Shown here: piece after piece, positions 17,980 through 26,742 of the stretch | How the letters are laid out: every line of letters starts with the position of its first letter | Numbering within the stretch: position 1 is the first letter of the stretch | Assembly (NCBI RefSeq): GCF_900109615.1 | Contig: NZ_FOIX01000001.1 | Span: 186,001-250,000, forward strand | Source: Kaistella antarctica | GTDB taxonomy: Bacteria > Bacteroidota > Bacteroidia > Flavobacteriales > Weeksellaceae | Direction: 5' to 3' | Length of the DNA stretch: 64,000 nt | Program-made: the position numbers and the translations under genes | Notes under the pieces: generated by a model | Database searches by the model: none | What the model was told of the DNA's origin: nothing | Seen by the model: only the letters and a program-made list of their open reading frames with translations

Positions 17980-18717
17980 TTACTGATATTCATCGTTTCC
18001 ACATATTTCAACTTCTTTCTTCATAACACTTTGCTTTAATAGTTTACCGTTTTTTGCATCATATATTAAAAAAATTAAACTCTTACTATCTTTGGGATTA
18101 TCATAAATAACTTCCCAACTTGGAATAGTAAAGTTTTGATTCTCATCCATTTGATTTTGCTTTCCAATTCGTATTGAATAAGTTCTCCAAAAATAATCAT
18201 CAATTATTTTAGATTTATTTGCATCTATATTTTTCTCTTTTTTTAATTTCTGTTTTAGCATTTCAAATGTAAACGGATATTCTTTATCAGAGTTTAAAGA
18301 ATCTATTTGTCCATCTTCTTTAAAATTATAGTTGTTTCCAATAGAAAATCCTAAATCATTATGTAGGGATTTATCTTTTATTTTTCCGTTTTTGTAAAAC
18401 GTTTTATAAATTGAAATTTTACTCAATGTATCAGTACTTATATACTGTTTAATTCCATAATCATCACTAACAATTGCCATTTTTACGGTGCTATCTGGAT
18501 AAAATTCTTGATATAAACGAACATTAAATACCTTATTTAAACTGTCTAAATGAGATATTTCTTCGAAATTCTTTATATCCAGATATTCAACACTATTTGA
18601 AAAAATTTCTTTTTTTGAAATTTCGTTATTTTTGTTTGGCTTATTTTCACAACTGATTAGAAAAGCAATTTGCGCAAAAACTATAGTAAATTTATTCTTT
18701 ATGGAAATCATCTTCAA
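17980..18717 (-). CDS. Cassette 19: hypothetical lipoprotein
   Basis: The 245-residue protein has a signal peptide with lipobox LISC (Cys at about residue 23). The middle (residues 60-140) resembles toxin-immunity or MORN-like antitoxin proteins, with lines such as YKTFYKNGKIKDKSLHNDLGF and NFKEDGQIDSLNS. The C-terminal third, with IRIGKQNQMDENQNFTIPSWEVIYDNP, is not recognised. No own promoter is visible. Confidence 0.7.
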   Translation of the reverse strand: MKMISIKNKFTIVFAQIAFLISCENKPNKNNEISKKEIFSNSVEYLDIKNFEEISHLDSLNKVFNVRLYQEFYPDSTVKMAIVSDDYGIKQYISTDTLSKISIYKTFYKNGKIKDKSLHNDLGFSIGNNYNFKEDGQIDSLNSDKEYPFTFEMLKQKLKKEKNIDANKSKIIDDYFWRTYSIRIGKQNQMDENQNFTIPSWEVIYDNPKDSKSLIFLIYDAKNGKLLKQSVMKKEVEICGNDEYQ

Positions 18718-18782
18718 GTTTTTTTTTATTATTTATATAAACCTGGTATTTTAATTTCATAATGTCATTTTGTAAATGCTTG

Positions 18783-18917
18783 CCCACAACGATTCTCGGC
18801 TTGGCGATGTGGCGGATAAGAAAGCCGAAACTTTCTCTTATCGTTGAACTTCGAACGAAGCATCAACGTTCGATTTAGCACTAAACCCGCCATATTGCCA
18901 AACCGATGTTAGCAGCA
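18783..18917. repeat. attC-like repeat 18 (type 3)
   Basis: Stem CGGCTTGGCGATGTGGCGG with CCGCCATATTGCCAAACCG. Border at 18789|18790. Its end GTTAGCAG matches the far border (CCGCTAAC) in only 6 bases, one of four imperfect cases. Confidence 0.87.
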
Positions 18918-18925
18918 GTTTTTTT

Positions 18926-19543
18926 TTAATTTTGCAAATCTAAATTCATCCATTCACCACGATGAGTTTTCCCTATTAATTTTTCTTGAAAATCTTTTTT
19001 AACAATGAATAATTCAGTCCTTAAAGATATTTTATCTTTTAATTCATTCGTTAATTTTAAATAGTACAGTTTAGAATTAAAAACAGAATTGACGATAATC
19101 ATTCTATCTGATAATTGCCAATAGCAACTCGTATAATCAGAATCTATATTTTTACGATTCACAATTTCAGGATTCCCATATTTTGTAGTTAATTCCCCAA
19201 TAAATTGTGTTAGAGGAACTATATTGTTGTCATGTCTAAAAGAAGTTTTTATTGCCATTAGTTGTTTATTTTCATCCTGAATTATTACAATTCCATTAAA
19301 AAATGTTTCTCCGTAAAAACTTAAACTGTCACCAAATGTCATGTAAGTATTTACAATTTTTGTAGAATCATAATCAAGTTCAAGAGTGTCTTTTTGCAGG
19401 AATTTTTCTTTAGAAAAGTAGTCATCCATTTTTTTGTCGAAATTAAAAGTTTCAAGGTTAAGTTTTTTATATCCCAATTTTTCATTTTGAGCGCAGGATA
19501 AAACACAGAACATGATTAGGGGTATAAAAATTATTTTTTTCAT
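18926..19543 (-). CDS. Cassette 18: hypothetical lipoprotein
   Basis: The 205-residue protein begins MKKIIFIPLIMFCVLSCAQ, a clear lipoprotein signal. The mature part contains alternating beta-like stretches (TFGDSLSFYGETFFNGIVIIQDENKQLMAIKTS, then LTTKYGNPEIV) and a basic region near the end. No family is recognised. It sits in a 780-bp cassette, with the stop codon 9 bases from the repeat end. Confidence 0.7.
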   Translation of the reverse strand: MKKIIFIPLIMFCVLSCAQNEKLGYKKLNLETFNFDKKMDDYFSKEKFLQKDTLELDYDSTKIVNTYMTFGDSLSFYGETFFNGIVIIQDENKQLMAIKTSFRHDNNIVPLTQFIGELTTKYGNPEIVNRKNIDSDYTSCYWQLSDRMIIVNSVFNSKLYYLKLTNELKDKISLRTELFIVKKDFQEKLIGKTHRGEWMNLDLQN

Positions 19544-19562
19544 ATTTTTTGTGTTAAAATTA

Positions 19563-19695
19563 CCGCTAACGGTTGAGTATTTATGCAGGCGGGATAAAAA
19601 TACGAAAACTTTGTACTTGCTAAAATCTTAATTAATCGCTAAAATCTTCGATGAAAACTTCAGACCCGCTTGTATAAATACTTTGTTATCTGACG
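19563..19695. repeat. attC-like repeat 17 (type 1a)
   Basis: GTATTTATGCAGGCGGG pairs with CCCGCTTGTATAAATAC (two G.T pairs). Border at 19569|19570. Right end GTTATCTG matches CAGATAAC at 20267-20274. Confidence 0.9.
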
Positions 19696-19698
19696 TTT

Positions 19699-20247
19699 TT
19701 ATTTATATGTTATTTTATTGCCTCGAACCGTTTCTTCTATCTTATAAATTTTATAATCTTTATCGTAATAATATTTTCCGAAGTCTAAAACATAACGCGT
19801 TGGATTCGTAAAAAATAAATGTCTGGAATAAATTCCATTCCCCTCCATTTTATAAATCTCCGTTCCTTTTTTCCAGTAGTTTATTCCGGTAGTGTCAATT
19901 ATGTTTTCTATTATTTGCGGATCTTTACTGAGAAAAACAAAGGAGTTTTCGTCGATGCTATCTTTTTTGTCTAGATTAAAATAATTGTAGTATTTATCTT
20001 TAACTTTCAGAAGAACACAGTCAACTTCGAATTTCTTCATATTGTCGTTGAAACGCGAAATAATTAAAAACTTCGGTTTAGAATAATTAAGTCTATATGG
20101 CTCTGTCTTAATTTTTATAGAATCTCCATTTTCTTTTAACAGATAATAATATTCTTTATCTGGCTTTAAATCGTAAATATTTTTTTTACTTTTTTCACAG
20201 TTGTAAAGCAAAACAAATAATAATAAAAAACCTAGACTTCTATTCAT
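19699..20247 (-). CDS. Cassette 17: hypothetical lipoprotein
   Basis: I start at ATG 20247 (MNRSLGFLLLFVLLYNCEK), which gives a lipoprotein signal and 182 residues. The longer frame back to 20376 runs through the neighbouring repeat and is not a real start. The mature part contains KPDKEYYYLLKENGDSIKIKTEPYRL and EIYKMEGNGIYSRHLFFTNPTRYVLDFGKYYY, beta-rich and Tyr-rich. No family is recognised. The stop codon falls in the shared TAAAAACG box at the cassette end. Confidence 0.72.
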   Translation of the reverse strand: MNRSLGFLLLFVLLYNCEKSKKNIYDLKPDKEYYYLLKENGDSIKIKTEPYRLNYSKPKFLIISRFNDNMKKFEVDCVLLKVKDKYYNYFNLDKKDSIDENSFVFLSKDPQIIENIIDTTGINYWKKGTEIYKMEGNGIYSRHLFFTNPTRYVLDFGKYYYDKDYKIYKIEETVRGNKITYK

Positions 20248-20266
20248 AAACGCTTTTTTAAAATGG

Positions 20267-20403
20267 CAGATAACGTTTTTTGGCTTGGCGATGTGGCGGA
20301 TTAGGAAGCCGAACTTTCTATTATCATTGAACTTCAAAGGATGCAAAAATCTTCGATTTAGCACTAAACCCGCCATATTGCCAAACCGATGTTGTGCGTT
20401 CGC
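20267..20403. repeat. attC-like repeat 16 (type 3)
   Basis: GGCTTGGCGATGTGGCGG with CCGCCATATTGCCAAACC. Border at 20273|20274. Right end GTTGTGCGT matches ACGCACAAC at 21338-21346. Confidence 0.9.
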
Positions 20404-20417
20404 TTTTTTGTTTCAAT

Positions 20418-21287
20418 TTATCTGTAAACAATTTTCCTTTCGTAGTAAACTCCTGGTTCTTTTTCATTTTTCATACTTTTTTTCGTTACCCAACTTCCCT
20501 CTTTATCATAAGAATAATCGTAGGTGTATTCGTAAGAATATTTTTTACCGTCTTTGTATATTGTTTCTGTATTCTGTTTTACAACATCTCCATTTTTATT
20601 ATAGGAATAGGTTTCATTACTAATATTTTCAGCCACATCATCTTTTAATTGGCTTTCTACTATTTTATTTTTAGAGTTGAATTTATAATTTTCTTCTCTG
20701 TAATTTTCTTTTTTTGCTGGGTCGTAATACAATTGTTGTAAAACATTATCCTTGTTATCTACTTTGAAATATTGAATATTATTAAGTTCAAATTCTTTAT
20801 TTTCCTCATTCTGAACATAACGAGAACATTCGTAATCTTTAGTAGAAGTATTATATTTATAGGTTTCGATGGTATTTACAAATCCGACCGTATTTGGTTC
20901 AGTGATGAATTTTTCTTCTGAAATTCTATTTTGATTTTCATACATATAGAAAGTTGTAGATGACAATTTCTTTGTACCTACAGAATAACTTGCCATTTTT
21001 ACCAGCAAGTCTTGATTGTTGTATTCATATGTTGCTCGTAAAATAGGTTCTGTATCAACAAATAGACGATATGTAGCAATCACTTTTCCTGTTTTGTTAT
21101 ATTCTTCAAGATAATCATCAACATATTCTGTTATACCAAGTCTTTGACCTTTTACAAATTCTGAACCTTTTTTGATGAGTTCAAATTCCAAAACTTCAAT
21201 TGATTTTATATTTGAAGAAACAACATCTTGGGAATAGGATTTGGTGAATAAAATAATTAGTAATAGAGATGAAAGTATTTTTGTCAT
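20418..21287 (-). CDS. Cassette 16: secreted protein with YD/RHS-like beta repeats
   Basis: The 289-residue protein has a Sec signal peptide (MTKILSSLLLIILFTKSYSQ). The rest consists of short repeated strands such as YEYNNQDLLVKMASYS, YKFNSKNKIVESQL and YSYNKNGDVVKQNTE. These resemble the Y-x-Y-x-N-x-x-G-x-(I/L/V) units of RHS/YD-type proteins and related Bacteroidota secreted proteins. It is too short to be an RHS toxin. Function unknown. Confidence 0.75.
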   Translation of the reverse strand: MTKILSSLLLIILFTKSYSQDVVSSNIKSIEVLEFELIKKGSEFVKGQRLGITEYVDDYLEEYNKTGKVIATYRLFVDTEPILRATYEYNNQDLLVKMASYSVGTKKLSSTTFYMYENQNRISEEKFITEPNTVGFVNTIETYKYNTSTKDYECSRYVQNEENKEFELNNIQYFKVDNKDNVLQQLYYDPAKKENYREENYKFNSKNKIVESQLKDDVAENISNETYSYNKNGDVVKQNTETIYKDGKKYSYEYTYDYSYDKEGSWVTKKSMKNEKEPGVYYERKIVYR

Positions 21288-21338
21288 TTATATTTTTTAT
21301 CGTTAATTAATTTTATGGGTCTATGTCAGTTAAAGTGA

Positions 21339-21475
21339 CGCACAACGGTTGGGTATTTCTGTTGGCGGGGACTTTTTATAAATGGTCTTTGTAAATATAA
21401 CAAATTGAACAATTAGCGAAAGTCTTTATGATAGGAACTTCCGACCCGCTAATAGAAATACCTTGTTGTGTGGCG
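21339..21475. repeat. attC-like repeat 15 (type 2)
   Basis: GGTATTTCTGTTGGCGGG with CCCGCTAATAGAAATACC. Border at 21345|21346. Right end GTTGTGTG matches CACACAAC at 21898-21905. Confidence 0.9.
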
Positions 21476-21481
21476 TTTTTA

Positions 21482-21868
21482 TTAAGATCGTAGGTTTATT
21501 ATCTGCGATTTGAAATTTTCAAGTTTGACTAAATAATACCCTGAAAACAATACAATCCAAAAGATTAAAACTAAATAAAACGGAATTAAGTTAAATTCTG
21601 AATTTTCAACTTTAATATTTATGAATAAAATTCCAATAATTACGGCAACAACGAAATTATAAATTATTGCGTGTTTAAGACTCATCGGAATTAAACCCGT
21701 TAAAAAATTCCAACCTGTTAATCTATCATTAATCTTAATTTTGTCAGGTTGTGAAAAGTCAAGAATAACATTTTGTGCAAAATCTAGATTAACAATAATA
21801 ATTTCAGTATTTACTGAATATTTAAAATTATACTTATTCAGAAAATTTAATATTTGGATTTTGTCCAT
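21482..21868 (-). CDS. Cassette 15: small membrane protein
   Basis: I start at ATG 21868 (MDKIQILNFLN), giving 128 residues. The frame continues to 21904 but there it runs into the neighbouring repeat. Residues 1-70 are soluble, with a beta-rich segment (INDRLTGWNFLTGLIPM). Residues 73-92 and 100-118 are two membrane helices. No family is recognised. The stop codon lies 7 bases from the repeat. Confidence 0.68.
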   Translation of the reverse strand: MDKIQILNFLNKYNFKYSVNTEIIIVNLDFAQNVILDFSQPDKIKINDRLTGWNFLTGLIPMSLKHAIIYNFVVAVIIGILFINIKVENSEFNLIPFYLVLIFWIVLFSGYYLVKLENFKSQIINLRS

Positions 21869-21897
21869 AATTTTATGCAGTGGTTTTATTAAAATGT

Positions 21898-22032
21898 CAC
21901 ACAACGTTTTTCGGCTTGGCGATGTGGCGGATAAGGTAGCCGAAACGTTCTATTATCACTGAAATTCAAAGTAAGCAAAAATCTTCGATTTAACACTAAA
22001 CCCGCCATATTGCCAAACCGATGTTAGCGGTA
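21898..22032. repeat. attC-like repeat 14 (type 3)
   Basis: CGGCTTGGCGATGTGGCGG with CCGCCATATTGCCAAACCG. Border at 21904|21905. Right end GTTAGCGGTA matches TACCGCTAAC at 23038-23047. Confidence 0.9.
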
Positions 22033-22036
22033 GTTT

Positions 22037-22999
22037 TTATTGGGCCTTAATTGTTGGGTACTGTATTGGGTTATGTTCATCATTATAAACTTGAGTTTCC
22101 AATGAAATTTTATTTCCATCATCTTCAATTTGAAAAGTTCTATTAAAGAAAAATTCAAAGTATTTTTTTGTATTTTTTAATTTATTTAATTCAATAATTT
22201 TTAGATAGTTTGCATTTATTTCTTGAACGTTTGGCATTCCGTTTTGACCTTTTCTTATTTCATAATCTATGCTAAATACAATATTTGAGTTATTGTAATA
22301 TTTGCCATTTATTTGTTCGCTTATATTTTTTACATTGTTAAAAATAATAATGAAATTTATATCGTCTAAAAACATAATTTTATAGTTTGATTTGTCTTTT
22401 TTAAGAATTATTTTGATTATGTTTTCCTCAGAATTAGACTTTGATATTTTATAATCAAGGTCAAAATACCAAGTTGTATTTTGAAAAGGATAAATTGTTT
22501 TTAACGGAAAAATATATCTATTGTCTCTTGGCTTTTCGTAAATGATGGTAGTTTTTATGAGATAAAAAGGTTTACTTTTAACTTCTAAATTCTTTATAAT
22601 TTCAATTTTTGTTTCATATTTTTCATATTTAATTTCATAAAGATTTTCATTAATTTTAGTTAAGTTTAACTCTGGGTCTTGAAGTCTTTTTTTTAAGTTT
22701 AATAAACTGTTACGAAATGTTAAATAATTAATTGTTAAATGAATTAAGTTATCTTTTTCTGTTGTAGATAATGTGATCTTTTCTAATGTATTTTTATTTA
22801 CAGAAATAGAGTCATTTACAAATTCAAACCCTTTTTTAAAAAGATAAGACTTATTTAATTTTGCCAACTGCTTATCTAAAAGATTTTCATCTGTAATAAT
22901 TGAAGAAATATTAGTCGGATAAAATTCTTGTGAAAAGGATTTTTGACATATTCCTAAAAATAGAATAATCAAAAATTTTATATAAATTAATTTTGTCAT
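22037..22999 (-). CDS. Cassette 14: hypothetical secreted protein
   Basis: The 320-residue protein has a signal peptide (about 23 residues, ending KSFSQ). It is rich in Ile, Lys and Asn and predicted beta-strand (LKTIYPFQNTTWYFDLDYKI, IKIILKKDKSNYKIMFLDD). No known domain is recognised. The leader of about 48 bases has no TAnnTTTG box. It occupies the second longest cassette (1142 bp). Confidence 0.7.
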   Translation of the reverse strand: MTKLIYIKFLIILFLGICQKSFSQEFYPTNISSIITDENLLDKQLAKLNKSYLFKKGFEFVNDSISVNKNTLEKITLSTTEKDNLIHLTINYLTFRNSLLNLKKRLQDPELNLTKINENLYEIKYEKYETKIEIIKNLEVKSKPFYLIKTTIIYEKPRDNRYIFPLKTIYPFQNTTWYFDLDYKISKSNSEENIIKIILKKDKSNYKIMFLDDINFIIIFNNVKNISEQINGKYYNNSNIVFSIDYEIRKGQNGMPNVQEINANYLKIIELNKLKNTKKYFEFFFNRTFQIEDDGNKISLETQVYNDEHNPIQYPTIKAQ

Positions 23000-23039
23000 T
23001 ATTTGAATTTTATGATTTTAGGTCGGTTCTGTAAAATTA

Positions 23040-23173
23040 CCGCTAACGTCCGGGTATTTTTGCAGGCGGGATAAAAATACGAAAATCATATACTTGCTAT
23101 AAATTTGAAAAATAGCGAAAATCTTCAACTGAAAACTTCCTTCCCGCTTGTATAAATACCTTGTTGCGCGATA
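23040..23173. repeat. attC-like repeat 13 (type 1b)
   Basis: GGGTATTTTTGCAGGCGGG with CCCGCTTGTATAAATACC. Border at 23046|23047. Part of the second 224-bp gene-less cassette. Confidence 0.88.
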
Positions 23174-23270
23174 TTTTTATTTGCAGCTTTTTTGTCTTTC
23201 GATCTTCAGATATTTTCTTTAAAAGACGCATTTATAATCTTCCACGAAGTTTGGATAAAATAGCGCGCAA
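23047..23270. other. Cassette 13: gene-less 224-bp cassette (copy 2 of 3)
   Basis: Same length and layout as 17618-17841 and 29901-30124, with scattered substitutions and no indel. The ends GTTGCGCG and CGCGCAAC match each other. No ORF is conserved. Confidence 0.75.
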
Positions 23271-23401
23271 CGGTTGGGTATTTCTGTTGGCGGGGACTTA
23301 TTATAACAAGTCTTTGTAAATATCCAAATTGAACAATTAGCGAAAATCTTGATGATAGGAACTTCTACACCGCTAATAGAAATAACGTGTTATAGGGCGT
23401 T
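23264..23401. repeat. attC-like repeat 12 (type 2)
   Basis: GGTATTTCTGTTGGCGGG with CCGCTAATAGAAATA. Border at 23270|23271. Right end GTTATAGG matches CCTATAAC at 23972-23979. Confidence 0.88.
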
Positions 23402-23410
23402 TTTCTGACG

Positions 23411-23872
23411 TTAATCATTATCTTCTGTTGTATCTTTTTTTCTTTGAATTGTTTTAATTCTACCGTTTTTAAACTCAACTCTTATATCAATATTTTTGGT
23501 AAAAAAAAAGAATCTCTTTAAGGTTTTACCACAGACCAATACTAAATCGTACTTGGAATTGTCAAAAGTGACTTGAATAACATCTAATATTAATTCTTTT
23601 TTTCTGATTTCTTCTTTTATACTTATTTCCGAGTTTTTCAAAGAACTCAAAATATACTTTTCAATTTCAGGAATGAAATCTCTAAAAGTCTCTTTAAACT
23701 TATTGTAAGTATCGATTTGTTCTTGTTTTATCTTCTTATCTTTTGCCTTAAAATACAAATCACAAAAATCTCCATATCCATTAAAAATAGGTGAATCGTG
23801 ATAGGATTCCGAGTTACCAATCAAAGACTGTATGTATGAAAAATCTGTTTTTATTTTTTCGATTGTCAACAT
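23411..23872 (-). CDS. Cassette 12: hypothetical cytosolic protein
   Basis: The protein is about 153 residues from MLTIEKIKTDFS; a start at 23917 would add 15 residues (MNIFMFGYISYKNYN) and cannot be excluded. It has no signal peptide, unlike most cargo here. It is highly charged, with helical middle segments (TYNKFKETFRDFIPEIEKYILSS) and a basic Lys/Arg end (RIKTIQRKKD). No family is recognised. Confidence 0.6.
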   Translation of the reverse strand: MLTIEKIKTDFSYIQSLIGNSESYHDSPIFNGYGDFCDLYFKAKDKKIKQEQIDTYNKFKETFRDFIPEIEKYILSSLKNSEISIKEEIRKKELILDVIQVTFDNSKYDLVLVCGKTLKRFFFFTKNIDIRVEFKNGRIKTIQRKKDTTEDND

Positions 23873-23971
23873 ATTATAATTCTTATATGAGATATATCCA
23901 AACATAAAGATGTTCAAATCTCTTTCTAATTTTTTGTTTGTTATTAATTTCGGTATCGTCTTTTAAAATGA

Positions 23972-24105
23972 CCTATAACGTTTTTCGGCTTGGCGATGTG
24001 GCGGATAAAGAAGCTGGAAATTTCTATTATTACTGAACTTCAAAGGAAGTAAATTCTTCGATTTAGCACTAAACCCGCCATATTGCCAAACCGATGTTGT
24101 GTGCC
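23972..24105. repeat. attC-like repeat 11 (type 3)
   Basis: Nearly the same sequence as repeat 22, which carries the twin cassette. Border at 23978|23979. Right end GTTGTGTGCC matches GGCACACAAC at 24864-24873. Confidence 0.9.
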
Positions 24106-24109
24106 GTTT

Positions 24110-24820
24110 TTATTCAACTCTTTGTCCACAGCATTCATATTTATAATTTTTATCTTCAGCTCTCCATTTTTGTCCAGCTACTAATTTAAAAGTTTTTGCA
24201 TCTGCTCCTTTCACAGTATCACCATCATAAAAAACAACTTTATCATCTTTTATATAGTCAATAAAAAAATCGGTTGTATCTAATGAATAAAGAATTTCGT
24301 GTTTTTCAAAATTTAAACCTTCAATCTTTTTACCTCGATAAAAAATATTTTTGCTGTCAATTCCGTATAAATAGTCCGATAATGGTTTAAATATCTTTGG
24401 GTTTGCTCCACTTACAAGCAATCTAAAGGCACCGCTTGAGCTTGCATTTGAATAATAAATATTGTTTATATCTTTTGAGTACATCGTTCCTTCGTCGAAT
24501 TCTGCATAAGTTTTAATGTCTATTGCTTCTGATAGTGATTTTTCAATTACCGTATCATCCAAATTTATATACACCAAACTGTCAAAATATATTTGGGAAT
24601 TAATAGTTTCTCCTTTACCTGCAATTGCATATACTTTTTGTTCAAACAGCTTTCCGTATTTGTCTGTGTAAAATTTCCCCTTTAAATGTTTGTACTTCCA
24701 ACTATCCTTTGCTTGAAGTGTTAATGACTTCTCAACCTCTGTATTTTTATCGGTATTGCAACTCGATAATAATATAACAAGAATCGCTAAAACTACTTTA
24801 ATTGAGATTTGGTTTATCAT
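24110..24820 (-). CDS. Cassette 11: DKNYY-type lipoprotein (copy A)
   Basis: The 236-residue lipoprotein differs from 15897-16607 at three residues (Gly for Glu in AGKGETIN, Leu for Ile in RLLVSGA, Ile for Thr in NPKIFKP). Its leader and the repeat on its 3-prime side are also duplicated, so the copied unit is a cassette. The next repeat on the other side is of a different subtype from that beside copy B, which places the ends of duplication at the cassette borders. Role unknown; DKNYY repeats occur in exported proteins. Confidence 0.8.
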   Translation of the reverse strand: MINQISIKVVLAILVILLSSCNTDKNTEVEKSLTLQAKDSWKYKHLKGKFYTDKYGKLFEQKVYAIAGKGETINSQIYFDSLVYINLDDTVIEKSLSEAIDIKTYAEFDEGTMYSKDINNIYYSNASSSGAFRLLVSGANPKIFKPLSDYLYGIDSKNIFYRGKKIEGLNFEKHEILYSLDTTDFFIDYIKDDKVVFYDGDTVKGADAKTFKLVAGQKWRAEDKNYKYECCGQRVE

Positions 24821-24865
24821 TAATTATATTCTCATTTTCTTTAGGCAACAGTCGGTCTAAAATGG

Positions 24866-25002
24866 CACACAACGGTTGGGTATTTATGTTGGCGGGGACT
24901 TTTTATAACAAGTCTTTGTAAATATAACAAATTGAACAATTAGCGAAAACCTTGATGATAGGAACTTCCGACCCGCTAATAGAAATACCTTGTTACCAGC
25001 AG
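24866..25002. repeat. attC-like repeat 10 (type 2)
   Basis: GGTATTTATGTTGGCGGGG with CCCGCTAATAGAAATACC. Border at 24872|24873. Right end GTTACCAGCA matches TGCTGGTAAC at 25599-25608 apart from the last base. Confidence 0.9.
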
Positions 25003-25009
25003 GTTTTGA

Positions 25010-25267
25010 TTACAGTATATCATTAATATTAATATACATTTTCAGCATTTTTTTATTGATACTGATCTGGGGACATTTTTCGTAATAATATTTAGGTGCG
25101 TAATAAATATAGGAATTCTGCTTGTTGTTTTGAATAAAGGTCAGTTTAATAGTACTAAGGTCAGATGTAATACAAGGTGGTGCCAAATTTTCATCTACTT
25201 TCAATTTAAAATCTTCTTGATTTAGTTTTAAAAATTCAGAAAGTTTCATCGAATTAATAAGGCTCAT
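25010..25267 (-). CDS. Cassette 10, second gene: hypothetical 85-residue protein
   Basis: It starts with an ATG that shares one base with the TAA of the gene before it (TAATG), so translation is probably coupled. The 85 residues have no signal peptide. SIYYAPKYYYEKCPQISINKK-like Tyr-rich segments are seen. Another possibility is that both ORFs were once one gene broken by a frameshift, as the first protein has a signal peptide and the second continues with beta-rich sequence. No family is recognised. Confidence 0.55.
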   Translation of the reverse strand: MSLINSMKLSEFLKLNQEDFKLKVDENLAPPCITSDLSTIKLTFIQNNKQNSYIYYAPKYYYEKCPQISINKKMLKMYININDIL

Positions 25268-25575
25268 TATTTTGTTTTTTTGTCTTCAGTTAACACAAAG
25301 GTTTTAAAAGTCCTTTTTAGTTCTTTATTTTTAAGATAGGATTTTGGTCTTTCTTCCAAATAAGAATTTATATTTCCATTTTTATTAATAAAATAATACT
25401 GTAAATAATCATAGGCTTCCCAACCGCCAGTAAATTCACGAACGATTGCAATATCATCTTTTTGCAGTTTCTGTGGAAGTTTTAAATCTCCGTCCATTGT
25501 TCCTCTCAAATTTAGATTCTGTGCGAAAGTTAAGAGACAAAAATTTAGAACTATAAAATTTAAAATTTTTTTCAT
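25267..25575 (-). CDS. Cassette 10, first gene: hypothetical 102-residue secreted protein
   Basis: The signal peptide MKKILNFIVLNFCLLTFAQ is clear. The mature part (80 residues) has LKLPQKLQKDDIAIVREFTGG and FINKNGNINSYLEERPKSYL and ends in a Lys-rich tail. The stop codon overlaps the start of 25010-25267, making this the only cassette with two ORFs. No family is recognised. Confidence 0.62.
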   Translation of the reverse strand: MKKILNFIVLNFCLLTFAQNLNLRGTMDGDLKLPQKLQKDDIAIVREFTGGWEAYDYLQYYFINKNGNINSYLEERPKSYLKNKELKRTFKTFVLTEDKKTK

Positions 25576-25600
25576 TGGTGCGGTGTTTTGGATAAACTTG

Positions 25601-25734
25601 CTGGTAACGTTTTGCGTATTTATGCAGGCGGGATAAAAATACGAAAACTTTCTACTTGCTAAAAACTTAATTAATCGCTAAAATCTTCGATGAAAACTTC
25701 AGACCCGCTTGTATAAATACCTTGTTGTCTGACG
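25601..25734. repeat. attC-like repeat 9 (type 1a)
   Basis: GTATTTATGCAGGCGGG with CCCGCTTGTATAAATAC; the outer part reads AACGTTTTGC instead of AACGGTTGG. Border at 25607|25608. Right end GTTGTCTG matches CAGACAAC at 26600-26607. Confidence 0.9.
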
Positions 25735-25737
25735 TTT

Positions 25738-26571
25738 TTATTTTTCAATAAGTACGTCCACATTGATTGATAGTTCACCAACTGAATATTTATTCCACAC
25801 TCCAAAATAGTTCCGATAATATGTGTTTTTTGAGAAGGCAAAGATATTTCCACCGAAATATAATTTCCCTTTAAAATCTTCATTTACACGAACTGTTACA
25901 AAAAAATCTTGATTTGTCCATATGTTTTTGTCGGAAACATCTAAAGTCAATTTGTTGTTAACGATATCCTTTTCTGTAAATGTTAGCGCTAATTTTTCAT
26001 TAGTTAAACTTTGCGAATCATCTGGGAAACCTTTTTTAGAATTTTGAATGTCAAAAAATATTGTTGCAGTGCCGTCAAATTTGAAAGATAAAATATTAAC
26101 ATTAATATTTTTTATTTTTAAGCGTTTTTTATTCTCAACTTTTATGGCGTATTCTCTTAATATTTTATTTTTATTTTCGGAATCATACCCTGAATAAACT
26201 CTTTTACTATTTGAAGTTCCATAATTTTTAAGTTTATATTTTTTTGGATTAATTACAACCGGTTCGATTTCTATAATTTTTTCCTTTAAAATAATGGTTT
26301 TATTAGATTTGAGAAAATTTGAAATTTTATTTTCATATAGGTGAAATCCACTTTCGTAAACTTTTAAATTTTCATTTTGATTAATATTTGTAAAATCCAA
26401 AGAAAATTCTCCATTTTCGTCGGAATAATCTCCATTATCATTATTTTCAATTCCAACTCGAACACCATAAATAGGTTTTCCACTCTCATTTAAAACTATT
26501 CCAGAAGTTTTTTGAGAATAATAAAATGAACTTAGCATTAAAAACAAGAAGCAATATTTAATTTTATTCAT
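25738..26571 (-). CDS. Cassette 9: secreted protein with carboxypeptidase-regulatory-like domain
   Basis: The 277-residue protein has a signal peptide ending FYYSQ. Residues 20-95 form a CarboxypepD_reg-like beta domain (KTSGIVLNESGKPIYGVRVGI then YSDENGEFSLDF), as found at the N-terminus of TonB-dependent receptors and in other Bacteroidota surface proteins. The rest shows a second beta domain (LKINNI-type and FFVTVRVNEDFKGKLYFGGNIF). It is too short to be a receptor. Function unknown; location probably periplasm or outer membrane. Confidence 0.78.
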   Translation of the reverse strand: MNKIKYCFLFLMLSSFYYSQKTSGIVLNESGKPIYGVRVGIENNDNGDYSDENGEFSLDFTNINQNENLKVYESGFHLYENKISNFLKSNKTIILKEKIIEIEPVVINPKKYKLKNYGTSNSKRVYSGYDSENKNKILREYAIKVENKKRLKIKNINVNILSFKFDGTATIFFDIQNSKKGFPDDSQSLTNEKLALTFTEKDIVNNKLTLDVSDKNIWTNQDFFVTVRVNEDFKGKLYFGGNIFAFSKNTYYRNYFGVWNKYSVGELSINVDVLIEK

Positions 26572-26599
26572 ATTTTTTGGCGCAATTTTTTTAAAATGG

Positions 26600-26736
26600 C
26601 AGACAACGGTTGGGTATTTCTGTTGGCGGGACTTTTTATAAATGGTATTTGTAAATATAACAAATTGAACAATTAGCGAAAATCTTCATGATAGGAACTT
26701 CCGGCCCGCTAATAGAAATACCTTGTTGTACACAGT
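26600..26736. repeat. attC-like repeat 8 (type 2)
   Basis: GGTATTTCTGTTGGCGGG with CCCGCTAATAGAAATACC. Border at 26606|26607. Right end GTTGTACACA matches TGTACAAC at 27406-27413. Confidence 0.9.
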
Positions 26737-26742
26737 TTTTTT

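Noticed and set aside
20285..20648. ORFs of 112 and 84 residues on the plus strand
   Set aside because: Shadows of the repeat and of the reverse strand of the cassette 16 gene.
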